64,000 nt of DNA. It comes from Blautia sp900556555 (GTDB lineage Bacteria; Bacillota; Clostridia; Lachnospirales; Lachnospiraceae). A model generated the notes under the pieces. The model ran no database searches. It was not told the origin of the DNA and saw only the letters and a program-made list of their open reading frames with translations. Position 1 is the stretch's first letter. The number at the start of each line of letters is the position of its first letter. A program made the translations under genes and the position numbers. Of the stretch, positions 35,735 to 43,878 are shown piece after piece. The DNA lies in the NCBI GenBank assembly GCA_964250615.1, contig CAXUGM010000003.1; one strand, written 5' to 3'.

Positions 35735-35810
35735 AAAAAGCTGCTGCCCAAAGTATTACCGGGAACATTTGAAAATTACCGGCAAATATTTGAGGCAGCA
35801 GCCTTTTTTT
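35733..35810. terminator. Bidirectional terminator between convergent genes
   Basis: Arms reading GCTGCTGCC and GGCAGCAGC are flanked by A-runs on the left and T-runs on the right, so the hairpin can stop transcription from both sides. It separates the glycosyltransferase operon from dacF. Confidence 0.8.
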
Positions 35811-35818
35811 AGTTAAAT

Positions 35819-37063
35819 TTATACTCGGTTTTTCCCTTTCTTCTTTGGTCTCTTAGAATCCAGCACCGCCTTAACAATTACAGCTGTCAGCACAATTACC
35901 AATACAGCCAGCAGCACCATCATAACAGGAAATACAAAAGGAGACCCAATCTGGATTTCAGACATTCCTGTTTTGAACAGGGACATATCAGAGGTAGTAC
36001 GTGTTTTCACTTCCATAGGCAGGGCGGCATGAACCTTCAGGATTTCGGCTCCCTGATAAGAATAGGTTCTGGTACGCATATCAGCAGAATCTTCTTCTGT
36101 AATAGCCATGCAGCCTGGGGTGACATTATTTGGCAGTACCGCATATCCGGCAGGGGTTTCTTCATCCATCCAGTACACGGGATCCATGTGGAACTGGTCA
36201 AATCCATAGTCAAACAACGCTGTAGTATCTATAAAACGCTCTTTTCCTTCAGAACGCAGCACAACACAGATCAGTGTCACGTTATCACGTCGTGCAGCCG
36301 TGACCAGGGTATTTCTGGCTGCTTCGGTATGTCCTGTTTTTCCGGCAAGGACACCCTCGTAATGAGAATCACCCTCTGCAATAAGAGCATTGGTATTCGT
36401 CATATTTCTTGGAGACGCTGTTTTATTTGTGGCAGGAATGGTGTATTTGGCAGCACCGGAGATTTTGCAGAAATTCTCGTTTGCCACAGCTGCTGCAAGA
36501 ATTCTTGCCAGGTCATGGGCAGTGGTGTAGTGATTCGGGTCTGGGAGGCCATTGGCATTGACGAAGTGGGTATTCTCACAGCCAAGCTCAGCAGCTCTCT
36601 TATTCATCATAGCAGTGAAATTGCTCACAGAGCCAGCAACCCGGACAGCCATCTGGGTACAGACTTCGTTGGCAGAAGCCAGCATAATGGCATAGAGACA
36701 CTGTTCTACAGTAAGCTGTTCGCCTACTTTGGCATCTATGGTAGAATTTCCGGGTTCCAAATCCGGGATGATCACATCTGTAAAGGTAATGATTTCATTT
36801 AAGTCTTTGATATTTTCCAGAATCAGCAGGGCAGTCATCACTTTTGTCGTGCTGGCAGGATAACGGACTTCATCCATCCCTTTGTCAAAAAGAATCTGAC
36901 CGGTAGATGCTTCCATTAAAATACCGGTTTCACTAGCGATTTCAGGCGGTGTGGGCCAGCTTTTTGGGAAGTCCTTGGCAGCCACAGGAACAGCCATCTG
37001 AAAAATTAATAAAAGTGCCAGCAGGGGGCACAATAGTTTTGAACTTACATGTTTTTGCCTCAA
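35819..37063 (-). CDS. dacF: D-alanyl-D-alanine carboxypeptidase (DacF-like PBP5 family)
   Basis: This penicillin-binding protein trims the terminal D-Ala from peptidoglycan stem peptides. It has a signal peptide (hydrophobic core LLCPLLALLLIFQMAV, cleavage near AAK-DF), an S11 peptidase domain with SxxK S71-K74, the SAN triad and KTG in GKTGHTEAA, a PBP5 C-terminal domain and an unusual C-terminal membrane helix (VMMVLLAVLVIVLTAVIV) with a basic tail. I chose the TTG at 37063: AAAGGAG lies 8 nt upstream, and the in-frame ATG at 37105 overlaps the promoter. ATG 37081 remains possible. Confidence 0.88.
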   Translation of the reverse strand: MRQKHVSSKLLCPLLALLLIFQMAVPVAAKDFPKSWPTPPEIASETGILMEASTGQILFDKGMDEVRYPASTTKVMTALLILENIKDLNEIITFTDVIIPDLEPGNSTIDAKVGEQLTVEQCLYAIMLASANEVCTQMAVRVAGSVSNFTAMMNKRAAELGCENTHFVNANGLPDPNHYTTAHDLARILAAAVANENFCKISGAAKYTIPATNKTASPRNMTNTNALIAEGDSHYEGVLAGKTGHTEAARNTLVTAARRDNVTLICVVLRSEGKERFIDTTALFDYGFDQFHMDPVYWMDEETPAGYAVLPNNVTPGCMAITEEDSADMRTRTYSYQGAEILKVHAALPMEVKTRTTSDMSLFKTGMSEIQIGSPFVFPVMMVLLAVLVIVLTAVIVKAVLDSKRPKKKGKNRV

Positions 37064-37089
37064 TGGTTTATCTCCTTTCATGCAGATAT

Positions 37090-37125
37090 CCCCAGTATAA
37101 CACATTAAAGGTTTTCTTTAAACCA
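37090..37125 (-). promoter_or_regulatory. Candidate dacF promoter
   Basis: On the minus strand TTTAAA and TATACT are spaced by 17 bp, about 30 nt upstream of the dacF ribosome site. The -10 box overlaps the ATG at 37105, which argues against that start. Confidence 0.45.
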
Positions 37126-37140
37126 AAAATATGGTAAAAT
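37112..37140 (+). promoter_or_regulatory. Candidate promoter of the third double-GT2 gene
   Basis: TAAAAT (37135-37140) with TG at 37132-37133 forms an extended -10. The -35 region (TTTTCT) is weak, as extended -10 promoters allow. It is divergent from dacF and overlaps the dacF promoter region, so the two may affect each other. Confidence 0.4.
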
Positions 37141-37181
37141 AACTCGAGAAGAAAAAAGAAGAATGAAGGCAGGTGTGTAAG

Positions 37182-39008
37182 ATGCCAACAGGAAAGATAG
37201 AATGGGGCAGGGTTTTGATCCGCTTATCCCCTTATACCATACAAAAAGGATTACGATATCTGAAGCATTACGGAATCAAGGAATTCTGGGTCAGGCTCCA
37301 TGAACGCTTTGAGCCGGAAGAGGTTCCTTACGGACCCTGGTACGATGCATATGTTCCATCCGTGGAAGAATTGGAAAAACAGAAAAAAAGAAAATGGAAG
37401 TATGCTCCTAAAATCAGCGTGGTAGTGCCGGCTTATCAGACACCGGAGGTTTTCCTCCGCCAGATGATGGATTCTTTACTGGAGCAGACCTATGACAACT
37501 GGGAGCTTTGCATCGCAGATGCAAGCCCGGAGAACGCTTCCATGGAGTATGTACTGAAAGAATACGCTTCCAGGGATTCCAGAATTTTGTGGAAAAAGTT
37601 AGAGAAAAACCAGGGAATTGCAGGAAACACCAACGAAGCCATTGCCATGGCAACAGGTGAATTTGTGGGACTTCTGGATCATGACGACTTGCTTGCTCCC
37701 AATGCCCTGTATGAAATTGCATCCGCACTGGAGCATGAGCCGGATATTGATGTGCTATACACAGATGAAGATAAAGTAAGAGGAGATGGACTGGAACATT
37801 TCCAGCCACATTTTAAACCGGATTTCAGCCCGGATCTGCTCCGCTCCAACAATTATATCTGTCACTTTTTTGTGGCAAGAAGAAGTCTGATTGAGAAGGT
37901 GGGCGGCTTTTCCAGTGCCTTTGATGGGGCACAGGATCACGATTTTATTTTCCGCTGTACAGAACAGGCTGGAAAGATTCATCATATACCGGAAATCCTG
38001 TACCACTGGAGGACTCACCAGTCTTCCACCGCAGACAATCCAGAGAGTAAATTGTATGCTTTTGAGGCAGGCAAGCGTGCTGTTGAGGCAAATCTGCAAA
38101 GATGTGGACTGAAGGGGCAGGTAAGCCATACAAAAGATTATGGATTTTACAGAGTGAAATACCAGGTTCAGGGAAATCCCCTGGTCTCCATCATTATTCC
38201 AAATAAAGATGCCAGAGATGACCTGGAAAAATGCGTTCACTCAATTTTGGAAAAATCCACATATCAGAATATCGAGATTTTAATTGTAGAAAATAATAGT
38301 GCAGGCAGTGAGATTTTTTCTTATTACAAAGAACTTTCCAAAAATCCGAAAGTACGCCTTTTAAGATGGAAACATCCCTTTAATTATTCTGCAATCAATA
38401 ACTATGCGGCTTCGAAAGCAAAAGGGGAATATCTCCTTTTCCTGAACAATGACACAGAGGTGATTACCCCGGACTGGATTGAAGAAATGCTGGGATTTTG
38501 CCAGAGAAAAGATACAGCAATCGTAGGTGCAAAGCTTTATTATGGAAACAATACCATTCAGCATGCGGGTACAGTGATTGGTATCGGTGGTATTGCAGGG
38601 CACATGTTCGTAGATATGGCGAGAGAACGTTCCGGCTATATGCACAAAGCATCCATTATCCAGGATTTAAGTGCAGTGACCGCAGCCTGTATGATGGTGA
38701 AACGGCAAGTGTTTGAAGAAGTTCATGGGTTTGAGGAAGCCTTGACCGTGGCCTTTAATGACGTGGACTTTTGCCTTAGGGTGAGAGAACGGGGATATCT
38801 GGTTGTATATGACCCTTATGTAGAATTGTATCATTATGAATCAAAGAGCAGAGGAACAGAGGATAGCAAAGAAAAAGTAAGAAGATTTCAGTCAGAAATC
38901 GAATTTATGCGGTGCAGGTGGGAAACGCTTCTGAAAACAGGCGACCCCTATTACAACAAGAACCTGTCTCTGGTAAAATGGAACTACTCTTTGAGACCAA
39001 AAGACTGA
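37182..39008 (+). CDS. Double-GT2 glycosyltransferase, short paralogue
   Basis: This 608-residue paralogue of the proteins at 30829 and 33335 starts at the linker before the first GT2 domain and lacks the GW/RPDV modules. First GT2: SVVVPAYQTP, LLDHDDLL, TDEDK, GAQDHDFIFR. Second GT2: SIIIPNKDARDDLEKC, LNNDTEV, DVDFCLRVR. It ends in GDPYYNKNLSL like its paralogues. I chose ATG 37182, after AAGGCAGGTG; an in-frame GTG at 37173 is less likely. It probably elongates the same or a related polymer. Confidence 0.87.
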   Translation: MPTGKIEWGRVLIRLSPYTIQKGLRYLKHYGIKEFWVRLHERFEPEEVPYGPWYDAYVPSVEELEKQKKRKWKYAPKISVVVPAYQTPEVFLRQMMDSLLEQTYDNWELCIADASPENASMEYVLKEYASRDSRILWKKLEKNQGIAGNTNEAIAMATGEFVGLLDHDDLLAPNALYEIASALEHEPDIDVLYTDEDKVRGDGLEHFQPHFKPDFSPDLLRSNNYICHFFVARRSLIEKVGGFSSAFDGAQDHDFIFRCTEQAGKIHHIPEILYHWRTHQSSTADNPESKLYAFEAGKRAVEANLQRCGLKGQVSHTKDYGFYRVKYQVQGNPLVSIIIPNKDARDDLEKCVHSILEKSTYQNIEILIVENNSAGSEIFSYYKELSKNPKVRLLRWKHPFNYSAINNYAASKAKGEYLLFLNNDTEVITPDWIEEMLGFCQRKDTAIVGAKLYYGNNTIQHAGTVIGIGGIAGHMFVDMARERSGYMHKASIIQDLSAVTAACMMVKRQVFEEVHGFEEALTVAFNDVDFCLRVRERGYLVVYDPYVELYHYESKSRGTEDSKEKVRRFQSEIEFMRCRWETLLKTGDPYYNKNLSLVKWNYSLRPKD

Positions 39009-39023
39009 AAGGTATTAAGTACC

Positions 39024-39980
39024 ATGTGTGAAGTTTCTGTAATTATTCCGAATTTTAATGGAAAACAGTATTTGAAAAACTGCCTGGATGCCATGAAAAG
39101 ACAGGTGTACCGGGATTTTGAAGTGATTCTGGTAGACAATGGTTCCAAAGACGGCAGTGCAGATTATGTCAGGGAGCATTATCCGGAAGTGCGTGTTCTT
39201 ACATTGCAAGAAAATAAAGGGTTCTGCGGAGGAGTCAATGCAGGAATCAGGGTGTCCCAAAGCCCTTATGTGGTCTTGCTGAACAATGATACCATAGCAG
39301 AAAAGTATTTTTTAAAGAATCTGGTATCCTTTATGAAAGAGCATCCGGGAACCTTTTCCTGTCAGGCTAAGATGCTAAAGCTTCAGGACAGGGACAAAAT
39401 AGATGATGCAGGAAATTATTATTGTGCTCTTGGATGGGCTTTTGCTGATGGAAAGGGAAAGCTGGAGACAATATATAACAGGGAGAAAAAGATTTTTTCT
39501 GCCTGTGCAGGTGCGGCAATTTATGATAAAAGACTTTTAGAAAAGACAGGTCTTTTTGATGAAGCACATTTCGCTTATCTGGAAGATCTGGATATCGGAT
39601 ACCGGGCAAGACTTCTGGGGTATGAGAACTGGTTCTGTCCAAAAGCCAGAGTGTACCATGTGGGAAGCGGGACAAGCGGTTCCAGATATAATTTATTTAA
39701 AGTACGGTATTCTTCCAGAAATAATATTTACATGATTTATAAAAATATGCCGCTGTTACAGATTATCTGGAATTTTCCGTTGCTGTTTCTGGGATTTAGC
39801 TGCAAGGCACTGTTTTTTGTAAGAAAAGGATTCGGGAGAGAATATCTGGCCGGGATTAAAAACGGAATTTCCTTGTCCAGAGAAAATCAGGATAAAAAAG
39901 TGTCCGGGATAAAGCCGGGGAGATATATGGCAATTCAATGGGAACTCTATAAAAACATTATAAGATTTTTACGGAAATAG
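39024..39980 (+). CDS. Glycosyltransferase family 2 (rhamnosyltransferase-like)
   Basis: This is a single GT2 domain of 318 residues with VSVIIPNFNGKQYL, VLLNNDT (the metal-binding motif), FAYLEDLDIGYRARL (catalytic acidic region) and a C-terminal hydrophobic patch with basic residues that would associate with the membrane. The family includes WbbL-like rhamnosyltransferases, often the second enzyme of a lipid-linked pathway; its position next to an initiating sugar transferase supports that. The ribosome site is weak (AAAGG), so coupling to the preceding gene is likely. Confidence 0.85.
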   Translation: MCEVSVIIPNFNGKQYLKNCLDAMKRQVYRDFEVILVDNGSKDGSADYVREHYPEVRVLTLQENKGFCGGVNAGIRVSQSPYVVLLNNDTIAEKYFLKNLVSFMKEHPGTFSCQAKMLKLQDRDKIDDAGNYYCALGWAFADGKGKLETIYNREKKIFSACAGAAIYDKRLLEKTGLFDEAHFAYLEDLDIGYRARLLGYENWFCPKARVYHVGSGTSGSRYNLFKVRYSSRNNIYMIYKNMPLLQIIWNFPLLFLGFSCKALFFVRKGFGREYLAGIKNGISLSRENQDKKVSGIKPGRYMAIQWELYKNIIRFLRK

Positions 39981-39994
39981 AGAAATGCAAAATA

Positions 39995-40023
39995 TTGCAC
40001 TTTTTCCTGGTTTATGCTATATT
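39995..40023 (+). promoter_or_regulatory. Strong predicted promoter of the WbaP-like gene
   Basis: TTGCAC (39995-40000), a 17-bp spacer and TATATT (40018-40023), with TGC just before the -10 (extended). About 40 nt remain to the TTG start at 40064. Confidence 0.7.
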
Positions 40024-40063
40024 AATTAGATATTATGAAATAAAATAAGAGGGTGATAAGACC

Positions 40064-41461
40064 TTGATAAAAGAAAACCAAAAGCATTTTAACCGGCTTC
40101 AGGTGCTGATAGATGCTTTTGTTCTTGTATTTTCCTATGTTATGGCATGGGTGATCAAGTTCCAGATACTGAAAAATGATGACGGGAAGCTGCCATTTAA
40201 GGTTTATATGCTGGCCATGGTGGCGATTGTTGCTGTATATCTGGTATTATATCATATGTTTAACCTGTACACACCCAAGCGGGTACAGGGAAGGCGTCTG
40301 GAACTTTGGAATATAGTAAAAGCAAATGCAGTGGGAATGGCATTGATCCTAGGTGTTTTGTATCTGATTAAGTTGATTGACTTTTCCCGCTGGATGCTGT
40401 TTTATTTTGTTGTGCTGAACGTGGTGCTGGAGACCATTGCCAGAAATCTGATTCGTTATTTTCTGCGGAGTATCAGAAGAAATGGCTATAATCTGAAGCA
40501 TATTGTACTGGTGGGTTACAGCCGGGCAGCAGAGGAATACATTGACAGGATTCTGGACAATCCCCAGTGGGGATATAAGATTCGTGGAATTCTGGATGAT
40601 CATATAGAGGCAGGAACGGAATACAGAGGAATCAAGGTGATTGGCCGGATTGCAAATCTGATGGTGATTCTTCCGGAGAACAGACTGGATGAGATTGCAA
40701 TTACTCTGGGGCTTAGCGAGTATTACCGATTGGAAGAGATTGTGAACCTATGTGAGAAATCCGGTGTTCATACGAAATTTATTCCGGATTATAACAGGGT
40801 GATTCCAACAAAGCCTTATACAGAGGATATTCTGGGGCTTCCGGTGATCAATATCCGGCATGTACCACTGACGAATACTTTCTATGCAGCTATGAAGAGA
40901 ACCATGGACATTGCAGGGGCATTGTGTGCCATTATTTTGTTTTCACCGGTGATGCTTTTTTCTGCAATTATGATTAAAATCACCTCTCCCGGTCCTTTGA
41001 TTTTCAAGCAGGAGAGGGTAGGGCTTCATAACCACACGTTTATGATGTATAAATTCCGCTCCATGGATGTACAGGCACCGGAGAAGGAAAAATCAAAATG
41101 GACTGTGAAAAATGATCCGCGTGTAACGAACTTCGGAAAGTTCATGAGAAAGACAAGCATTGATGAACTGCCGCAGTTGTTCAATGTACTCAAAGGTGAG
41201 ATGAGCCTGGTAGGACCAAGACCGGAACGGCCGTTCTTTGTGGAAAAATTTAAGGAAGAAATCCCCAGGTATATGATCAAACACCAGGTGCGGCCGGGAA
41301 TGACCGGATGGGCACAGGTGAACGGATACAGGGGAAATACCTCCATAAAGAAACGAATTGAATATGATTTATATTATATTGAGAACTGGACTTTAGGGCT
41401 TGATGTGAAGATATTGTTTTTGACTATTTTTAAGGGCTTTATTAACAAGAACGCATATTAG
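40064..41461 (+). CDS. Undecaprenyl-phosphate sugar phosphotransferase (WbaP/CpsE family)
   Basis: This enzyme starts a glycan by placing a sugar-1-phosphate on undecaprenyl phosphate. The 465-residue protein has four N-terminal helices, a central Rossmann-like CoA-binding-type domain (IVLVGYSRAAEEYI), then a fifth reentrant helix and the catalytic bacterial sugar transferase domain: KRTMDIAGALCAIILFSPVM, YKFRSMD, DELPQLFNVLKGEMSLVGPRPE, VRPGMTGWAQVNGYRG. The start is TTG 40064, after AGAGGGTG. It would provide the first lipid-linked sugar for the adjacent transferases and exporter. Confidence 0.94.
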   Translation: MIKENQKHFNRLQVLIDAFVLVFSYVMAWVIKFQILKNDDGKLPFKVYMLAMVAIVAVYLVLYHMFNLYTPKRVQGRRLELWNIVKANAVGMALILGVLYLIKLIDFSRWMLFYFVVLNVVLETIARNLIRYFLRSIRRNGYNLKHIVLVGYSRAAEEYIDRILDNPQWGYKIRGILDDHIEAGTEYRGIKVIGRIANLMVILPENRLDEIAITLGLSEYYRLEEIVNLCEKSGVHTKFIPDYNRVIPTKPYTEDILGLPVINIRHVPLTNTFYAAMKRTMDIAGALCAIILFSPVMLFSAIMIKITSPGPLIFKQERVGLHNHTFMMYKFRSMDVQAPEKEKSKWTVKNDPRVTNFGKFMRKTSIDELPQLFNVLKGEMSLVGPRPERPFFVEKFKEEIPRYMIKHQVRPGMTGWAQVNGYRGNTSIKKRIEYDLYYIENWTLGLDVKILFLTIFKGFINKNAY

Positions 41462-41519
41462 TACAAAGAATAGCAGAGATTTACTATTTACTGTACCAGG
41501 CAGATAAAGGGGAATAAAA

Positions 41520-42761
41520 ATGTCTAAGATGAAAAAAAAGAACAGGCACATAGGTAGAAAAATATTATTTGGCTTTGAGATTGTAGTGCTGATTCTTCTG
41601 GTGGGGGTTTTGTTTATCTATACACAGATTAACAAAAAGATGGATCAGCTGAATTTTAATGAAAGTGATACAGAGCAGAAGGAAGGAGAACCTGTGCAGG
41701 TGGAGATGAATGAGAGTGTATCAGGCAGTGAGGTGCTCAGCGGTTATACGAATGTAGCTTTGTTTGGAATAAACGAGAACAACAGCGATACCATTATTAT
41801 TGCCAGCATCAATAATGACACCAAGGAAATTAAGATGGTGTCCTTATATAGAGACACCTATCTCCGGGTGGCAGAGGATGAAAACGGAAATGGGATTTAC
41901 GATAAATGTAATTCTGCTTATCTGCGGGGAGGTCCTGTTTCGGCGGTCTCTATGCTGAATACGAACTTGGATTTGGATATCCAGAATTATGTGACTGTGG
42001 ATTTTGCGGCATTATCAAAAGTCGTAGACTGTCTTGGAGGACTGGATGTAGATCTGAGCTATGAAGAGATTGAGCATACCAACAATTATTGCATCGGTAC
42101 ATCGGAACAGGTAGAAGGGGCAGAATATACACCGATTGAGAAACCGCCTATGCCGGCTGATCAGAGTAAGATCATCGGGAATTATCATTTGAATGGACTC
42201 CAAGTCACTTCTTACTGTAGAATCAGACAGACAGCATCTATGGATATGGGAAGAACCCAGAGACAGCGCTATATCCTGAATCTGATGGCAGACAAAGCGA
42301 AGAAATCGAATCTTGTAACATTAAATAAAATCCTGGATGAAGTCTTCCCTATGGTTGCGACGAACTTTTCTAAGTCCGAGCTGATCAAACTTGGATCAGG
42401 GCTTCTCTCCTATAAACTTGCGGAAAATACAGGTTTTCCTCTTGATTATGCTATGGGGGCAGATGTAACCAAACCTGTTACTGGTCTTGACTGCCTGATT
42501 CCAAAAACGCTGGCTACGAATGTGAAATATCTCCATGAGTACCTTTTTGGTGATAAGGAGTATATTCCATCAGAGACTGTATTTATCAGAAGCGAGTTTG
42601 TGGCAGATAAAACAGGATTTGGAAATGCGTCTGTTCCGGAGGCAAGCAAGTATCTGATTGTGGAACCATCCAGTAATACCGGTGATGAAGATACGGAAGA
42701 AGATTATACTAATGAAGAAGAGAATCTGTATGATACAGAAACTCAGGAAAATTATGAATAG
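41520..42761 (+). CDS. LytR-CpsA-Psr (LCP) family glycopolymer ligase
   Basis: LCP proteins attach undecaprenyl-linked glycopolymers to peptidoglycan outside the membrane. The 413-residue protein has a short basic cytoplasmic start, one membrane helix (about 12-35) and the LCP domain with NSDTIIIASIN, the arginine motif LYRDTYLRV and SYCRIRQTASMDMGRTQRQ. The C-terminal tail is very acidic (DEDTEEDYTNEEENLYDTETQENYE region). It is 58 bp from the initiating transferase, consistent with attaching the polymer made here. Confidence 0.92.
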   Translation: MSKMKKKNRHIGRKILFGFEIVVLILLVGVLFIYTQINKKMDQLNFNESDTEQKEGEPVQVEMNESVSGSEVLSGYTNVALFGINENNSDTIIIASINNDTKEIKMVSLYRDTYLRVAEDENGNGIYDKCNSAYLRGGPVSAVSMLNTNLDLDIQNYVTVDFAALSKVVDCLGGLDVDLSYEEIEHTNNYCIGTSEQVEGAEYTPIEKPPMPADQSKIIGNYHLNGLQVTSYCRIRQTASMDMGRTQRQRYILNLMADKAKKSNLVTLNKILDEVFPMVATNFSKSELIKLGSGLLSYKLAENTGFPLDYAMGADVTKPVTGLDCLIPKTLATNVKYLHEYLFGDKEYIPSETVFIRSEFVADKTGFGNASVPEASKYLIVEPSSNTGDEDTEEDYTNEEENLYDTETQENYE

Positions 42762-42779
42762 CGCGTAAAACACATAAGA

Positions 42780-42822
42780 AATGCAGGAAATTTGTTGCTA
42801 AGCAGAATTCCTGCATTCTTTG
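42780..42822 (+). terminator. Rho-independent terminator
   Basis: Arms AATGCAGGAA and TTCCTGCATT (10 bp, 18-nt loop) are followed by CTTTGT. The U-tract is short, so termination may be partial and the next GT2 gene may receive read-through. Confidence 0.7.
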
Positions 42823-42844
42823 TATAAGAACAGGAGGAAGAACC

Positions 42845-43759
42845 ATGACGGTAACAGTGATCATCCCTACGTATAAACCGGGGGCATCTTTTCGTCGGCT
42901 GATGAAAAAGCTTAGTACCCAGACATACCCCATTGAAAAAATCATCATTATGAATACAGAGCAGCAATATTGGAAAGATGCATTGATTCAAGACGTGAGG
43001 CAGGTAGAAGTACATCATATTACCAAGGCGGAATTTGACCATGGAAAAACAAGAGCCATGGGGGCTGCAATGGCAAATAGTGATATTCTTGTTTTTTTTA
43101 CTCAGGATGCAGTTCCTGCAGATGACCTGGTTGTGGAGTATCTGGTGCAGGCATTTCAAGACGAGCGTGTCGCTGCTGCATACGGAAGACAGCTTCCAAA
43201 TCCAGATTGCAAATTCACAGAGGCTTATACAAGAGGATTTAATTATCCCAAGAACAGCAGTGTGAAAAGGAAATCAGACTTGCCAAAACTTGGAATTAAG
43301 ACGTATTTCTGTTCTAATGTATGTTCTGCTTACCGGAAGTCGGTATATGAAAAAATGGGAGGATTTATCACCCGAACAATTTTTAATGAGGATATGATCA
43401 TGGCTGCGAATATGGTTAAGGCAGGATATGGTATTGCATATCAGGCAGATGCAAAGGTAGTTCATTCTCATAATTATAGTTATATACAGCAGTTTCGCAG
43501 AAATTTTGATCTGGCAGTATCCCAGGCAGATCATCCGGAAATTTTCGCAGATATTTCGTCTGAGAGTGAGGGCATCAGGCTGGTGAAAAAAACAGCAGCC
43601 TATTTGATGCAGGAGAAAAAACCATGGCTGATACCGGATTTGATCCTGGCAAGTGGATTCAAGTTTTTAGGATATAAGGCAGGGCAAAATTATAAGAAAC
43701 TTCCTAAAATCCTGATACGGAAATTTACCATGAATCCATCTTACTGGGAACAGGAATAA
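42845..43759 (+). CDS. Glycosyltransferase family 2 (rhamnosyltransferase-type)
   Basis: This is a 304-residue GT2 enzyme with VTVIIPTYKPGASFRRL, the motif FDHGKTRAMGAAM common in RfbF/RgpB-like rhamnosyltransferases, FFTQDAVP (metal-binding acidic residue) and GGFITRTIFNEDMIMAANM. The HGKTR feature supports a dTDP-rhamnose donor, but this is family-level inference and no rml genes are in the window. CAGGAGGAAG is the ribosome site. It lies after a partial terminator as the last gene of the glycopolymer locus. Confidence 0.85.
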   Translation: MTVTVIIPTYKPGASFRRLMKKLSTQTYPIEKIIIMNTEQQYWKDALIQDVRQVEVHHITKAEFDHGKTRAMGAAMANSDILVFFTQDAVPADDLVVEYLVQAFQDERVAAAYGRQLPNPDCKFTEAYTRGFNYPKNSSVKRKSDLPKLGIKTYFCSNVCSAYRKSVYEKMGGFITRTIFNEDMIMAANMVKAGYGIAYQADAKVVHSHNYSYIQQFRRNFDLAVSQADHPEIFADISSESEGIRLVKKTAAYLMQEKKPWLIPDLILASGFKFLGYKAGQNYKKLPKILIRKFTMNPSYWEQE

Positions 43760-43878
43760 AAACTGCCTGATTTTCACTGTTTCTTTTCTTTTTTATCACA
43801 ATTTCAACACAATTCACTGATAAACTTAGTCTCATAAAAGAAAAAGAACAAAGATTGATTCAGAAAGGAAGTATCATT

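Noticed and set aside
36029..36802. A 257-codon open frame antisense to dacF.
   Set aside because: dacF has catalytic motifs, signal peptide and ribosome site in the other strand; this frame has no ribosome site and no recognisable family.
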